In this document: positions 1 to 8,527 of the stretch, in pieces | How positions within the stretch are numbered: the first letter of the stretch is position 1 | How the letters are laid out: every line of letters begins with the position of its first letter | From: an uncultured Prevotellaceae bacterium | GTDB taxonomy: Bacteria > Bacteroidota > Bacteroidia > Bacteroidales > Bacteroidaceae | Reading direction: 5' to 3' | DNA: 64,000 nt | Assembly (NCBI GenBank): GCA_947168395.1 | Contig: CAMVLT010000005.1 | Span: 62,001-126,000 of the forward strand | Program-made: the position numbers and the translations under genes | The notes under the pieces: generated by a model | What the model saw: only the letters and a program-made list of their open reading frames with translations | Told to the model about the DNA's origin: nothing | Database searches by the model: none

Positions 1-813
1 TACGAGAACGCCAAGAAGCTGTCGGAGAATAATGTGATTGGCGACTTCGAGCTGCAGTCGGCTGCCAATGGCTTTGAGAGCGCGAAGGCTGGCCTTGCCC
101 AGGCTCAGGCGAGTCTGGCAAATGCCAAGGAGATGCTGAGTTTCTGCTATGTGAAGAGTCCCGCCGCTGGTGTGGTGGGCACGTTACCTTATAAAGTAGG
201 TACGCTCGTGAGTGCTGCCAGCGTGCTGACCACGGTGAGCAACATTTCGCAGATGGAGGTCTACTTCTCGATGACCGAGAAGGACGCGCTGGCCATGTCG
301 AAGAGCGGCGAGGGACTGAGCTCGCTGCCTGCCGTGAAGCTGCAGCTGGCCGACGGCACGCTGTACGGCCACGAGGGCAAGGTGACGAAGATGAGCGGCG
401 TGATAGACCAGGCCACGGGTTCGGTGCAGCTGATTGCCTTGTTCCCCAACCCTGAGAAGATGCTGAAGAGCGGCGGCTCGGGTGCCATTGTCATTCCCCA
501 CGACAATGCTTCGGCCATTGTGATTCCGCAGCGAAGCGTCGTCGAGGTGCAGAACAAGAAGTTTGTCTATCTGCTGGGCAAGGAGAACAAGGTGGTGTAC
601 ACCGAGATTCAGGTGGCTCCCGAGGACGACGGCACCAACTACGTGGTGACCGGTGGCCTGAAGGTGGGTGACAAGTACGTGTCGAACGGCATTACCAAGC
701 TTACCGACGGCATGGTGATAGTACCCATCAGCATCGACCGCTATCAGCAGAAGATTAAGGAACAGGCAAAGGCCATGAGTGCTGGCGACATTGTTAATGC
801 TATGAAGAAATAA
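1..813 (+). CDS. RND efflux periplasmic adaptor (HlyD/AcrA family), 5' truncated
   Basis: The reading frame is open from base 1, so the start lies outside the window; 270 C-terminal residues are present. The visible part begins in the alpha-helical hairpin (Ala/Gln/Lys-rich, around GFESAKAGLAQAQASLANA), continues into the lipoyl half (FCYVKSPAAGVVG) and then the beta-barrel and membrane-proximal domains (GSVQLIALFPNPEKMLKSG, IVIPQRSVVEVQNKKFVYL). These are hallmarks of membrane fusion proteins that join an inner-membrane RND pump to an outer-membrane TolC-type channel. The pump gene starts 3 bp after the stop codon and a TolC-like gene follows, so this is the first gene of a tripartite efflux operon. 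Substrates cannot be read from the sequence. Confidence 0.95.
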   Translation, partial: YENAKKLSENNVIGDFELQSAANGFESAKAGLAQAQASLANAKEMLSFCYVKSPAAGVVGTLPYKVGTLVSAASVLTTVSNISQMEVYFSMTEKDALAMSKSGEGLSSLPAVKLQLADGTLYGHEGKVTKMSGVIDQATGSVQLIALFPNPEKMLKSGGSGAIVIPHDNASAIVIPQRSVVEVQNKKFVYLLGKENKVVYTEIQVAPEDDGTNYVVTGGLKVGDKYVSNGITKLTDGMVIVPISIDRYQQKIKEQAKAMSAGDIVNAMKK

Positions 814-816
814 GCT

Positions 817-3800
817 ATGACATTTACAACATTTATCAAGCGCCCGGTACTGTCGACGGTGATTTCCATCCTCATCGTCCTGCTGGGTATCATCGGACTG
901 GTGTCGCTGCCTATTGAGCAGTACCCCAACATAGCGCCTCCTACCGTTGCCGTGTGGACCAGCTATCCCGGTGCCGATGCCGAGACGGTGAAGAACTCGG
1001 TCATCACGCCGCTGGAAGAAAGCATCAACGGTGTGGAAGGCATGGACTATATATCGTCGACGGCTGGTGCAGGCTCGGCACAAATCAGCGTGCTGTTCCG
1101 TCAGGGCATGAATGCCGATATGTGTGCTGTGAACGTGCAGAACCGCGTGCAGCAGGCTTTGGCCTTGCTGCCTGCCGAGGTGACGCGAATTGGCGTGACG
1201 GTGACGAAGCGCCAGACGTCGCAGGTGCTGATGTTCACGCTGACTTCTGACGGCCGTTACGATGACGAGTTCCTGACGAACTATAACAACATCAACATTG
1301 TTCCCGCCATCAAGCGTATTCAGGGTGTGGGTGACGTTCAGTCGCCGGGTTTGAAGACCTACTCCATGCGTATCTGGCTGAAGCCCGACGTGATGAAGCA
1401 GTACAACCTGATGCCGTCGGACATCTCGAACGTGCTGGCCGAGCAGAACATTGAGGCTGCCCCAGGCTCGTTCGGACAGGAGTCGAACGTGGCCTTCGAA
1501 TATGCCATGCGCTATACGGGTCGTCTGAAGACGGCCGAGGAGTTTGGCAACATCATCATCGCCAACGATGCCAACGGCCAGACGCTGAAGCTGAAGGACG
1601 TGGCCAAGATAGAGTTGGGCGGACAGCAGTACAGCGTCTCGATGAGAAACAACAACCTGCCGTCTGTGCTGGGTATGGTGCAGCAGATTGCCGGTTCGAA
1701 CGCCAACGAGATAGCCAAGGCGGTGAAAGCCGAGCTGGAGGAGCAGGCCAAGCTGTTCCCGCCGGGCATGACCTATAAGATAAACTACGACGTGACGGAG
1801 TTCCTGTATGCCTCGATCGAGGAGGTGGTGTTCACGCTGGTGTTCACGCTCATTCTGGTGTTCATCGTCATCTACGTGTTCCTGCAGGACTGGCGCTCGA
1901 CGCTCATCCCGCTGATTGCCGTGCCGGTGTCGCTGGTCGGTACGTTCTTCTTCCTCAGCGTCTTCGGCTTCTCTATCAACCTGCTCACGCTGTCGGCCCT
2001 GCTGCTGGCTATTGCCATTGTGGTGGACGATGCCATCGTGGTGGTCGAGGCCGTGCATGCCAAGCTGGACCAGGGCTACAAGTCGACGCTGACGGCCTCG
2101 ATAGACGCCATGAACGAGATATCGGGTGCCATCATCTCTATTACCTTGGTCATGGCTTCGGTGTTCATCCCCGTGTCGTTTATCGGAGGAACCTCAGGCT
2201 CGTTCTACCGTGAGTTCGGTGTGACGATGGCTGTCAGCATCTTTATCTCGGCCCTGAACGCCCTGACGCTGTCGCCCGCCCTGTGTGCCATCTTCCTGAA
2301 GCCCCACGACAAGGACGGCCACGAGCGTAAGCTGAGCCGTGTGGACCGCTTCCACCTGGCTTTCAATACGGCCTACGACAAAGTGCTGGGAAAGTACAAG
2401 TCGCGTGTTGAGAAGCTGGTGCGCAAGCCGGTAGCCGTGCTTGTGACGGTGGTGATAGGTATTGCCGTGCTGGCTACGACCATGGTGACCACGAAGACCG
2501 GTCTGGTTCCCGACGAGGATACTGGTACACTCTTCTGTACGCTGACCATGCCACCGGCTACCTCGGTGGCCCGTACGCGCCAGATTATAGACGAGGTGGA
2601 CTCCATACTGGCTGCCGACCCCGCCATCCAGAGCCGTGAGCAGATTCAGGGCTACAACTTCATTGCCGGTTCGGGTTCCGACCAGGCCACCTTCATCATC
2701 AAGCTGAAGCCGTTCTCGGAGCGCCAGAAGGGATTCTGGTGGAAACTCTCGGGACTGTGGCAGGGCGACGGCATCTACCGCTTCTTCCTGAACCCGCTGG
2801 AGTCGACAGGCGTTATCGCACAGATATTCATCAAGACTGCCCACATCAAGGATGCCTCCATCCTGGCCTTCGCGCCGCCTATGATTCCCGGATTCTCGGC
2901 CAACAGTGGTGTGTCAATTGTGATGCAGGACCGTACTGGTGGCAGCCTGACCCGATTCTATGACAACGTGAAGAACTATATTGCCGCGCTGAACCAGCGT
3001 CCTGAGTTCCAGATGGCGCAGACCAGCTACAACCCCAACTATCCGCAGTACATGCTGCACGTAGACGTTGCCAAGTGTAAGCAGGCTGGCATATCGCCCG
3101 CAACGGTGCTCACCACGCTGCAGGGTTACTATGGCGGACTGTACGCATCCAACTTCAATGCCTACGGCAAGCTGTACCGTGTGATGATTCAGGCATCGCC
3201 TGAGACACGTATGACGCCTGAGTCGCTGAACAGCGTCTATGTACGCACTCCGAAGGGCATGTCGCCTGTTGAGGAGTTCTGCAGCATGGAGCGCGTGTAC
3301 GGCCCGGCCAACATTAACCGCTTCAACCTGTTTACGTCAATCAACGTGACAGCTACGGTGGCCAATGGCTATTCTACGGGTGAGGCCATCAAGGCTGCCC
3401 AGGATGTTGCTGCCGAGATGCTGCCCGCCGGTTACACCTACGACTATCAGGGCTTGACACGTGAGGAGGCCAAGGCTTCGAACACGACGGCCGTTATCTT
3501 CGTGCTCTGCCTGATTTTCATCTATCTGATTCTGTCGGCACAGTACGAGTCCTACATCCTGCCGCTGGCCGTGGTGCTCTCCGTGCCGTTCGGACTGGCA
3601 GGCTGTTTCCTCTTCACGATGATGTTCGGCCATGCCAACGATATCTACATGCAGATTTCGCTCATCATGCTGATTGGTCTGTTGGCTAAGAACGCCATCC
3701 TGATTGTGCAGTTCGCGCTGGAGCGCCGTCAGCTGGGTATGGCCGTCTCCTGGTCGGCCGTTCTTGGTGCCGCCGCCCGTCTGCGTCCTATCCTCATGAC

Positions 3801-4071
3801 GTCGTTGGCAATGGTCATCGGTCTGCTGCCGCTGATGTTCGCCTCCGGCGTAGGCAAGAACGGTAACCAGACGCTGGGTGCCGCTGCCGTAGGCGGTATG
3901 CTTATAGGTACGCTCTGCCAGATATTTGTCGTGCCCACCCTGTTCACCCTCTTCCAGAGCTTGCAGGAGAAGATTCGCCCGATGAACTTTGGCGATGAGG
4001 AGAACGAGGATGTGGCTACGGAGGTTGCCCAGTACGCACACCACCCCGTTGACTATGAATTAGAGAGATAA
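817..4071 (+). CDS. RND multidrug efflux transporter (AcrB/HAE1 type)
   Basis: This 1084-residue inner-membrane pump is of normal length for the HAE1 family. It opens with the conserved N-terminus TFIKRPVLSTVISI and contains the proton-relay aspartates in TM4 (IVVDDAIVVVEA, D404 and D405) and the TM10 lysine (LLAKNAILIVQ, K958). Two repeated halves, each with a large periplasmic loop, are visible. The family uses proton influx to expel drugs, bile salts or other amphiphiles from the periplasm and inner-leaflet space. It lies between the adaptor gene and a TolC-like lipoprotein gene, so all three parts of the pump are encoded together. The C-terminal tail is short and acidic. Confidence 0.97.
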   Translation: MTFTTFIKRPVLSTVISILIVLLGIIGLVSLPIEQYPNIAPPTVAVWTSYPGADAETVKNSVITPLEESINGVEGMDYISSTAGAGSAQISVLFRQGMNADMCAVNVQNRVQQALALLPAEVTRIGVTVTKRQTSQVLMFTLTSDGRYDDEFLTNYNNINIVPAIKRIQGVGDVQSPGLKTYSMRIWLKPDVMKQYNLMPSDISNVLAEQNIEAAPGSFGQESNVAFEYAMRYTGRLKTAEEFGNIIIANDANGQTLKLKDVAKIELGGQQYSVSMRNNNLPSVLGMVQQIAGSNANEIAKAVKAELEEQAKLFPPGMTYKINYDVTEFLYASIEEVVFTLVFTLILVFIVIYVFLQDWRSTLIPLIAVPVSLVGTFFFLSVFGFSINLLTLSALLLAIAIVVDDAIVVVEAVHAKLDQGYKSTLTASIDAMNEISGAIISITLVMASVFIPVSFIGGTSGSFYREFGVTMAVSIFISALNALTLSPALCAIFLKPHDKDGHERKLSRVDRFHLAFNTAYDKVLGKYKSRVEKLVRKPVAVLVTVVIGIAVLATTMVTTKTGLVPDEDTGTLFCTLTMPPATSVARTRQIIDEVDSILAADPAIQSREQIQGYNFIAGSGSDQATFIIKLKPFSERQKGFWWKLSGLWQGDGIYRFFLNPLESTGVIAQIFIKTAHIKDASILAFAPPMIPGFSANSGVSIVMQDRTGGSLTRFYDNVKNYIAALNQRPEFQMAQTSYNPNYPQYMLHVDVAKCKQAGISPATVLTTLQGYYGGLYASNFNAYGKLYRVMIQASPETRMTPESLNSVYVRTPKGMSPVEEFCSMERVYGPANINRFNLFTSINVTATVANGYSTGEAIKAAQDVAAEMLPAGYTYDYQGLTREEAKASNTTAVIFVLCLIFIYLILSAQYESYILPLAVVLSVPFGLAGCFLFTMMFGHANDIYMQISLIMLIGLLAKNAILIVQFALERRQLGMAVSWSAVLGAAARLRPILMTSLAMVIGLLPLMFASGVGKNGNQTLGAAAVGGMLIGTLCQIFVVPTLFTLFQSLQEKIRPMNFGDEENEDVATEVAQYAHHPVDYELER

Positions 4072-4073
4072 TA

Positions 4074-4108
4074 CCCACCCCCAACCCCTCCCGAATGGGA
4101 GGGGAGGT
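4074..4108. repeat. GC-rich palindromic repeat, copy 1 (intergenic)
   Basis: A C-rich leader (CCCACCCCCAA) is followed by the inverted repeat CCCCTCCC (4085-4092) / GGGAGGGG (4097-4104). It lies between the RND pump stop codon and the TolC-like gene. Seven more copies occur in the window. It could form a hairpin between the two genes. Confidence 0.85.
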
Positions 4109-4158
4109 GAGTATGAACTTCCGATGAATTTGCTAATAGAAGAAAACATATAAGATTT

Positions 4159-5598
4159 ATGAAATCAGAACGAATCTTTAGAACTATAAAGGCCCCCCTC
4201 CCGGTCGGGAGGGGATGGGGGTGGGTTTTGGCTTGCTCTATCCTACTTTCCTTATCCAGCTGCGGCCTGTACAACAAGTACGAGCGGCCCGAGGTGGTGA
4301 CCGACGACATTGTCCGCGACCCGCTGGCCCTGAACGGTGCCTTGCAGGCAACCGACACCACGTCGTTCGGCAACCTGCCCTGGCGTCAGGTGTTTACCGA
4401 CCCGCAGTTGCAGTCGCTCATCGAGAAGGGACTGGCCAACAACCCCGACCTGCTGAATGCTGCCCTGAACGTCAAGATAGTGAACGAGGCCCTGAAGTGT
4501 GCCCGTCTGGCATTCCTGCCCTCCATCTCGCTGAGTGCGCAGGGTACCATCGCCACGCTGAAGACCGACCCCTCGGTGACTACCAAGTCGTACCAGGTGC
4601 CCCTGAGTGCCTCGTGGAACGTCGACCTGTTCGGTAACCTGCTGAACGCCAAGCGGTCGGCACAGATGCAGCTCATCGCTACCCAGGACTACCAGACGGT
4701 GGTGAAGTGCAACATCGTGTCGGGCATCGCGAACCTTTATTATACGTTGCTGATGATCGACCGTCAGGTGGAAATCATCAACGACATGGAGCAGCTGACC
4801 AAGGAAACCTGGGACAAGATGAAGTTCATGCACGAGAACCGCATGGGCTACCGCTCTACCGCCGTGCAGAGTGCCGAGGCTGCCCATTACTCGGTGCAGG
4901 CCCAGAAGGTGGACCTGATACGCCAGATGCGGGAGTGCGAGAACGCGCTGTCGCTGCTCATTGCCCAGCCTGCACAGGCTATCCAGCGCGGACGCTTGGA
5001 GAACCAGTCGCTGCCCACGCAGTTCTCGACGGGCGTCAGCATCGCCCTGCTCAACAACCGCGCCGACGTACACGCTGCCGAGATGTCGCTGGCACAATGC
5101 TTCTACGATGTGCAGCAGGCCCGCTCACGCTTCTATCCCAGCATCACCATCTCAGGTTCGGGAGCCTTCACCAACAACAACGGCCTGGTCAATCCCGGCA
5201 AGCTGCTGCTGTCGGCTGTAGGCTCGTTGGTGCAGCCCATCTTCCAGCACGGACAGATTGTGGCCGGACTGAGGGTGGCTAAAATGCAGTACGAACAGAA
5301 GTACAACACATGGCAGAACACCGTGCTGAAAGCCGGCAATGAGGTGTCGAACGCACTCGTCAGCTACAATTCGTCGGCTGAGAAGGGTGCGCTTGACGCC
5401 AAGCGCGTGGCCGTGCTGAAGAAGAACGTCGAGGACACCAGGAAACTGATGGCATCGTCGTCGAACACTACTTACTTAGAGGTTATCTCGGCCCAGAGCA
5501 ACCTGCTGAACGCCGAAATCTCGCAGGTTACCGACGACTTCAACAAGATGCAGGCAGTAGTGAACCTCTACCAGGCACTGGGAGGAGGAGCGAAGTAA
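4159..5598 (+). CDS. TolC-like outer-membrane efflux lipoprotein (NodT family)
   Basis: This 479-residue protein matches the outer-membrane factor family: two repeats of long helices and strands (DLLNAALNVKIVNEALKCAR, then NNRADVHAAEMSLAQCFYDVQQARSRFYPSI). A lipobox ends at C35 (LSLSSC|G), so it is probably lipid-anchored and exported. It supplies the outer-membrane channel for the upstream adaptor and pump. A GC-rich palindrome (4193-4226) lies inside the coding sequence and encodes the n-region of the signal peptide, APLPVGRGWGWV. The chosen start keeps a basic n-region; the next in-frame ATG would lose the signal peptide. Confidence 0.93.
   Translation: MKSERIFRTIKAPLPVGRGWGWVLACSILLSLSSCGLYNKYERPEVVTDDIVRDPLALNGALQATDTTSFGNLPWRQVFTDPQLQSLIEKGLANNPDLLNAALNVKIVNEALKCARLAFLPSISLSAQGTIATLKTDPSVTTKSYQVPLSASWNVDLFGNLLNAKRSAQMQLIATQDYQTVVKCNIVSGIANLYYTLLMIDRQVEIINDMEQLTKETWDKMKFMHENRMGYRSTAVQSAEAAHYSVQAQKVDLIRQMRECENALSLLIAQPAQAIQRGRLENQSLPTQFSTGVSIALLNNRADVHAAEMSLAQCFYDVQQARSRFYPSITISGSGAFTNNNGLVNPGKLLLSAVGSLVQPIFQHGQIVAGLRVAKMQYEQKYNTWQNTVLKAGNEVSNALVSYNSSAEKGALDAKRVAVLKKNVEDTRKLMASSSNTTYLEVISAQSNLLNAEISQVTDDFNKMQAVVNLYQALGGGAK
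4193..4226. repeat. GC-rich palindromic repeat, copy 2 (in-frame in TolC-like gene)
   Basis: CCCCTCCC (4195-4202) / GGGAGGGG (4207-4214) followed by the G-rich leader ATGGGGGTGGG, so it is in the opposite orientation to copy 1. It is translated as part of the signal peptide of the efflux lipoprotein. Confidence 0.85.
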
Positions 5599-5601
5599 TA
5601 T

Positions 5602-5632
5602 CCACCCCCAGCCCCTCCCGAGCGGGAGGGGA
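5602..5632. repeat. GC-rich palindromic repeat, copy 3 (intergenic)
   Basis: CCACCCCCAG leader, then CCCCTCCC (5612-5619) / GGGAGGGG (5624-5631). It lies 4 bp after the efflux lipoprotein stop codon. The hairpin may help end or process the transcript, but no T-tract follows directly. Confidence 0.85.
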
Positions 5633-5670
5633 GCTTGAATAGATTGATAGATGAATAATGATTATAGAAA

Positions 5671-6462
5671 ATGAATATGAATAGCAATATACCGGATAGA
5701 GGGTTGGCCTACATCTCTCCCAATGCGAAAATCGGCGACAACTGTAAGATATTCCCCTTCGTCTACATCGAGGACGACGTGGTGATAGGCGATGGTTGCA
5801 TCATCTTCCCCTTCGTCAGCATCTGTAGCGGAACACGTATGGGCAAGCGCAACAAGATTCATCAGGGCAGCGTCATCGGTGCCCTGCCCCAGGATTTCAA
5901 TTTCAGGGGCGAGAAGTCGGAGTGCATCATCGGCGACGGCAACATCATACGCGAGAACGTCGTCATCAACCGTGCCACACATACCGGCGGGCAGACCGTC
6001 ATCGGCAACAATAACGTGCTCATGGAGGGTGCCCACATCAGCCACGACACGAAGGTTGGCAACCGCTGCGTCTTCGGCTACGGTACGAAGATTGCGGGCG
6101 ACTGCGAGATTGAGGATGGTGTCATCTTCTCGTCCAGCGTCATCGAGAACGCCAAGACCCGTGTAGGACAAGGCGCGATGGTGCAGGCCGGTACCACCTT
6201 CTCGCGTGACGTACCACCCTACATCGTTGCCACGAAGAAGAACACCTACGGCGGTGTCAACTTCGCCGTGGGCCGCCAGCATGGTGTCGACGAAAAGACG
6301 TTGAAGCACATCGCCAATGCCTACCGTCTGGTGTTCAACGGCGGCACGTCCCTTTTCGATGCTGTCAACCAGATTGTCGACCAGGTACCCGACGGCCCCG
6401 AAATCCGCCACATCGTCGAGTTCCTCCGTGCCACCAAGCTGGGCATTATATCGAAGAAGTAA
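5671..6462 (+). CDS. lpxA: UDP-N-acetylglucosamine acyltransferase LpxA
   Basis: LpxA transfers a 3-hydroxyacyl chain from ACP to UDP-GlcNAc, the first step of lipid A synthesis in the cytoplasm. The 263-residue protein has the normal length. The N-terminal two thirds is a left-handed beta helix of hexapeptide repeats (IGDNCKIFPFVYIEDDVVIG...). The catalytic region AHISHDTKVG places histidines at 122 and 125, the same numbers as in E. coli LpxA, and IPQDxxFRGE-like ALPQDFNFRGEKS is conserved. The C-terminus is the usual helical domain. A second in-frame ATG two codons in could also serve as start. A hairpin terminator follows the gene at 6511. Confidence 0.95.
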   Translation: MNMNSNIPDRGLAYISPNAKIGDNCKIFPFVYIEDDVVIGDGCIIFPFVSICSGTRMGKRNKIHQGSVIGALPQDFNFRGEKSECIIGDGNIIRENVVINRATHTGGQTVIGNNNVLMEGAHISHDTKVGNRCVFGYGTKIAGDCEIEDGVIFSSSVIENAKTRVGQGAMVQAGTTFSRDVPPYIVATKKNTYGGVNFAVGRQHGVDEKTLKHIANAYRLVFNGGTSLFDAVNQIVDQVPDGPEIRHIVEFLRATKLGIISKK

Positions 6463-6510
6463 GCTCTGTGCCGCGTACAATTGCGGCGCAGTTTGCATAA
6501 TCATTTCTGT

Positions 6511-6543
6511 GTCACATGGGGGCAATCCCCGTGTGACATTTTT
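6511..6543 (+). terminator. Hairpin terminator after lpxA
   Basis: GTCACATGGGG (6511-6521) pairs with CCCCGTGTGAC (6527-6537) with one wobble pair and a 5-nt loop, followed by ATTTTTAG. It sits between the convergent ends of lpxA and the radical SAM gene and could serve both strands. Confidence 0.75.
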
Positions 6544-7306
6544 AGTACGACGCTGTGCAGGATATGCCGGCGGCAATGACGCGGTCGCGGATGGCGTCCA
6601 ACTCTTCGTGGGTCGCCTTGCGCAGGCTTTGGTCAGGGGTCTCGCGGTCGATGGTGTAAATCATCACCTGCTGAGGCTTGATGGCTTTGACGGCTTCGAG
6701 CCAGGGGGCGACGTAATGGTCGGTGGTGTTGTCGATGCCAGGTCCCTTGAGAAACATGGTCTGGATGATGATATGGCCGTCGAAGGCCTTCATGCGTTCC
6801 ATGATGGTGTTGACGTCGTAGGTGCCGTTGGGATGGTCCACCTGGCGGATGAAGTCGATGTCAACGGTATCGAGCTTCAGAATGTTGTTGTCCACCCGCA
6901 TCAGGGCGTCGTGTACGGCCTGACGGTGAATCATCGTCGAGTTGCTCAGCACCGAGACCTTGGCCTGGGGACAGTACTGGTCGCGCAGGCGGATGGTGTC
7001 GTCAATGATTTCGGCGAAGTGGGGGTGGCACGTCGGCTCACCATTGCCGGCGAACGTCAGCACATCGGGCATCTGGCCGTCTTCCTGCATTTGTTGTAAC
7101 TTCCGTTCCAGCGCCGTGGCTACCTCCTCGCGGGTAGGCAATGGCTGTTGGGGACGATGTTCTTCGTTGAAACCACACTCGCAGTAGATGCAGTCGAAGG
7201 AGCATACCTTGCCGTCGGCTGGCAGCAGGTTGATGCCTAACGAAATGCCCAGGCGGCGACTCTGAACGGGGCCGAAAATGGGCGAAGGATAAATGATTGT
7301 ACTCAT
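6542..7306 (-). CDS. Radical SAM protein (COG0731-like)
   Basis: The 254-residue protein carries the radical SAM cluster motif CSFDCIYC (CxxxCxxC) and the following glycine-rich SAM segment (TFAGNGEPTCHP), which would hold a 4Fe-4S cluster and SAM. The N-terminus YPSPIFGPVQSRRLGISLGINLLP is typical of small Bacteroidota radical SAM proteins related to the wyosine-synthesis COG; the actual substrate is unknown. The ATG at 7306 is preferred over the upstream one at 7369, because the predicted -7 element (7315-7322) ends only 8 bp upstream of it. The mRNA would then have almost no leader. The gene is divergent from ftsX. Confidence 0.85.
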   Translation of the reverse strand: MSTIIYPSPIFGPVQSRRLGISLGINLLPADGKVCSFDCIYCECGFNEEHRPQQPLPTREEVATALERKLQQMQEDGQMPDVLTFAGNGEPTCHPHFAEIIDDTIRLRDQYCPQAKVSVLSNSTMIHRQAVHDALMRVDNNILKLDTVDIDFIRQVDHPNGTYDVNTIMERMKAFDGHIIIQTMFLKGPGIDNTTDHYVAPWLEAVKAIKPQQVMIYTIDRETPDQSLRKATHEELDAIRDRVIAAGISCTASY

Positions 7307-7314
7307 AGCGGACG

Positions 7315-7322
7315 CAAAGTTA
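7315..7322 (-). promoter_or_regulatory. -7 element for radical SAM gene
   Basis: TAACTTTG on the minus strand matches the Bacteroidota consensus TAnnTTTG. It is 8 bp from the ATG, which implies a near-leaderless transcript. Confidence 0.6.
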
Positions 7323-7354
7323 CGATTTTTTTTGGTGTTCCCCAAAAAAAATAG

Positions 7355-7362
7355 TATCTTTG
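7355..7362 (+). promoter_or_regulatory. -7 element for ftsX operon
   Basis: TATCTTTG matches TAnnTTTG and lies 32 bp before the ftsX ATG. It is divergent from the radical SAM promoter. Confidence 0.65.
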
Positions 7363-7394
7363 CACCCAAATTCGTATTTTACGTCGTAAAGTAA

Positions 7395-8273
7395 ATGAGA
7401 AAAGCGAAAAGAACGACCCGTCGCCGTCATGGCATGCAGGTTGTAACATTGTGTATCAGCACGACAATGGTGCTGATATTGTTGGGGCTTGTGGTATTCT
7501 CGGTACTGACAGCCCACAACCTATCTAATTACGTGAAGGAGAACCTGACGGTGACCGTCATGCTGGGCGACACGGTGAGCGTGAACGATGCTCACCGGCT
7601 GTGTCGCGACCTCTACCACCGCCCCTACGCCCGCAACATCGACTATGTGAGCAAGGAGCAGGCGCTGAAGGAGCAGTCGGAGGCTATGGGCAGCGACCCG
7701 TCGGAGTTTCTGGGAGTTAACCCCTTTGTGGCGACGCTGGAGCTGCAGCTGAAGTCGGACTATGCCAACCGTGACTCGTTGCGGCAGATAGCCGAGGAGC
7801 TGAGGCGGAATCCGAAAGTGTCGGAGGTGGCCTACCAGGAGGACCTGATGGACAAGGTGAACGTGAACCTGAAGAAAGTGAGCCTCGTGCTGTTGGTGCT
7901 GGCGCTGCTGCTGACGTTCATCAGCTACTCGCTCATCAGCAATGCCGTGCGCCTTGGAGTGTATTCACGCCGTTTCATCATCCACACCATGAAGCTGGTG
8001 GGGGCGTCGTGGGGCTTCATCCGCCGTCCGTTCATGGTCGACGGACTCATCGTCGGCATAGTGGCAGCGGTGCTGGCGTGCGGGGTATTGGCAGCCGGCG
8101 TGTGGACGCTCTTTCAGTATGAGCCTAACCTGACGGCTATCATCACGTGGCAGGTCCTGGTTATTACGGGTATTTCCGTGCTGCTGTTCGGACTTATTAT
8201 CACGTCGTTGTGTTCCTACATCTCGGTCAACAAGTTCCTGAGAATGAGGGCGAAAGATTTGTATAAGATTTAA
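7395..8273 (+). CDS. ftsX: Cell division ABC-type protein FtsX
   Basis: The 292-residue protein has the FtsX layout: one N-terminal membrane segment (about 15-39), an extracytoplasmic domain (about 40-155, including ENLTVTVMLGDTVSV and YVSKEQALKEQ), then three membrane segments (about 160-182, 217-240, 252-276). FtsX with the ATPase FtsE controls cell-wall hydrolases at the septum; no ftsE is next to it, which is usual in this phylum. It heads an operon with a DUF3098 gene, uppP, truB, queA and folK, with gaps of 0-50 bp or 1-bp overlaps. Confidence 0.92.
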   Translation: MRKAKRTTRRRHGMQVVTLCISTTMVLILLGLVVFSVLTAHNLSNYVKENLTVTVMLGDTVSVNDAHRLCRDLYHRPYARNIDYVSKEQALKEQSEAMGSDPSEFLGVNPFVATLELQLKSDYANRDSLRQIAEELRRNPKVSEVAYQEDLMDKVNVNLKKVSLVLLVLALLLTFISYSLISNAVRLGVYSRRFIIHTMKLVGASWGFIRRPFMVDGLIVGIVAAVLACGVLAAGVWTLFQYEPNLTAIITWQVLVITGISVLLFGLIITSLCSYISVNKFLRMRAKDLYKI

Positions 8274-8290
8274 GAATTTAGAATTAAGAT

Positions 8291-8527
8291 ATGGAAAAGA
8301 GTAATTTCGCATTTGGCCGCATGAACTTCATCCTGCTTGGCGTGGGAATGTTGGCAGTCATCATCGGCTTTATCCTGATGGGAGGTGGCAGCTCTTCGGA
8401 GGAGGCCTACAATCCCGACATTTTCAGCACCCAGCGCATCAAGGTGGCTCCTATTATCTGCCTGCTGGGCTTCGTGTCGATGATATATGCGGTGGTTCAC
8501 AAGAGCAAGGATAAGGAGGAAGCCTGA
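8291..8527 (+). CDS. DUF3098 small membrane protein
   Basis: This 78-residue protein has two hydrophobic segments (about 13-30 and 52-69) and a lysine-rich C-terminal end. It fits the DUF3098 family, which in Bacteroidota lies between ftsX and uppP. The function is unknown; the position suggests a role near division or cell-wall lipid recycling, which is inference. Its stop codon overlaps the uppP start by 1 bp (TGATG). Confidence 0.85.
   Translation: MEKSNFAFGRMNFILLGVGMLAVIIGFILMGGGSSSEEAYNPDIFSTQRIKVAPIICLLGFVSMIYAVVHKSKDKEEA

Noticed and set aside
184..2058. 624-codon open frame on the minus strand opposite the RND genes
   Set aside because: It spans two well-supported genes, is rich in His/Arg/Gln without domains, and reflects GC-biased third positions of the true genes. 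The same applies to other long opposite frames, for example at 29990-31915 and 34260-35477.
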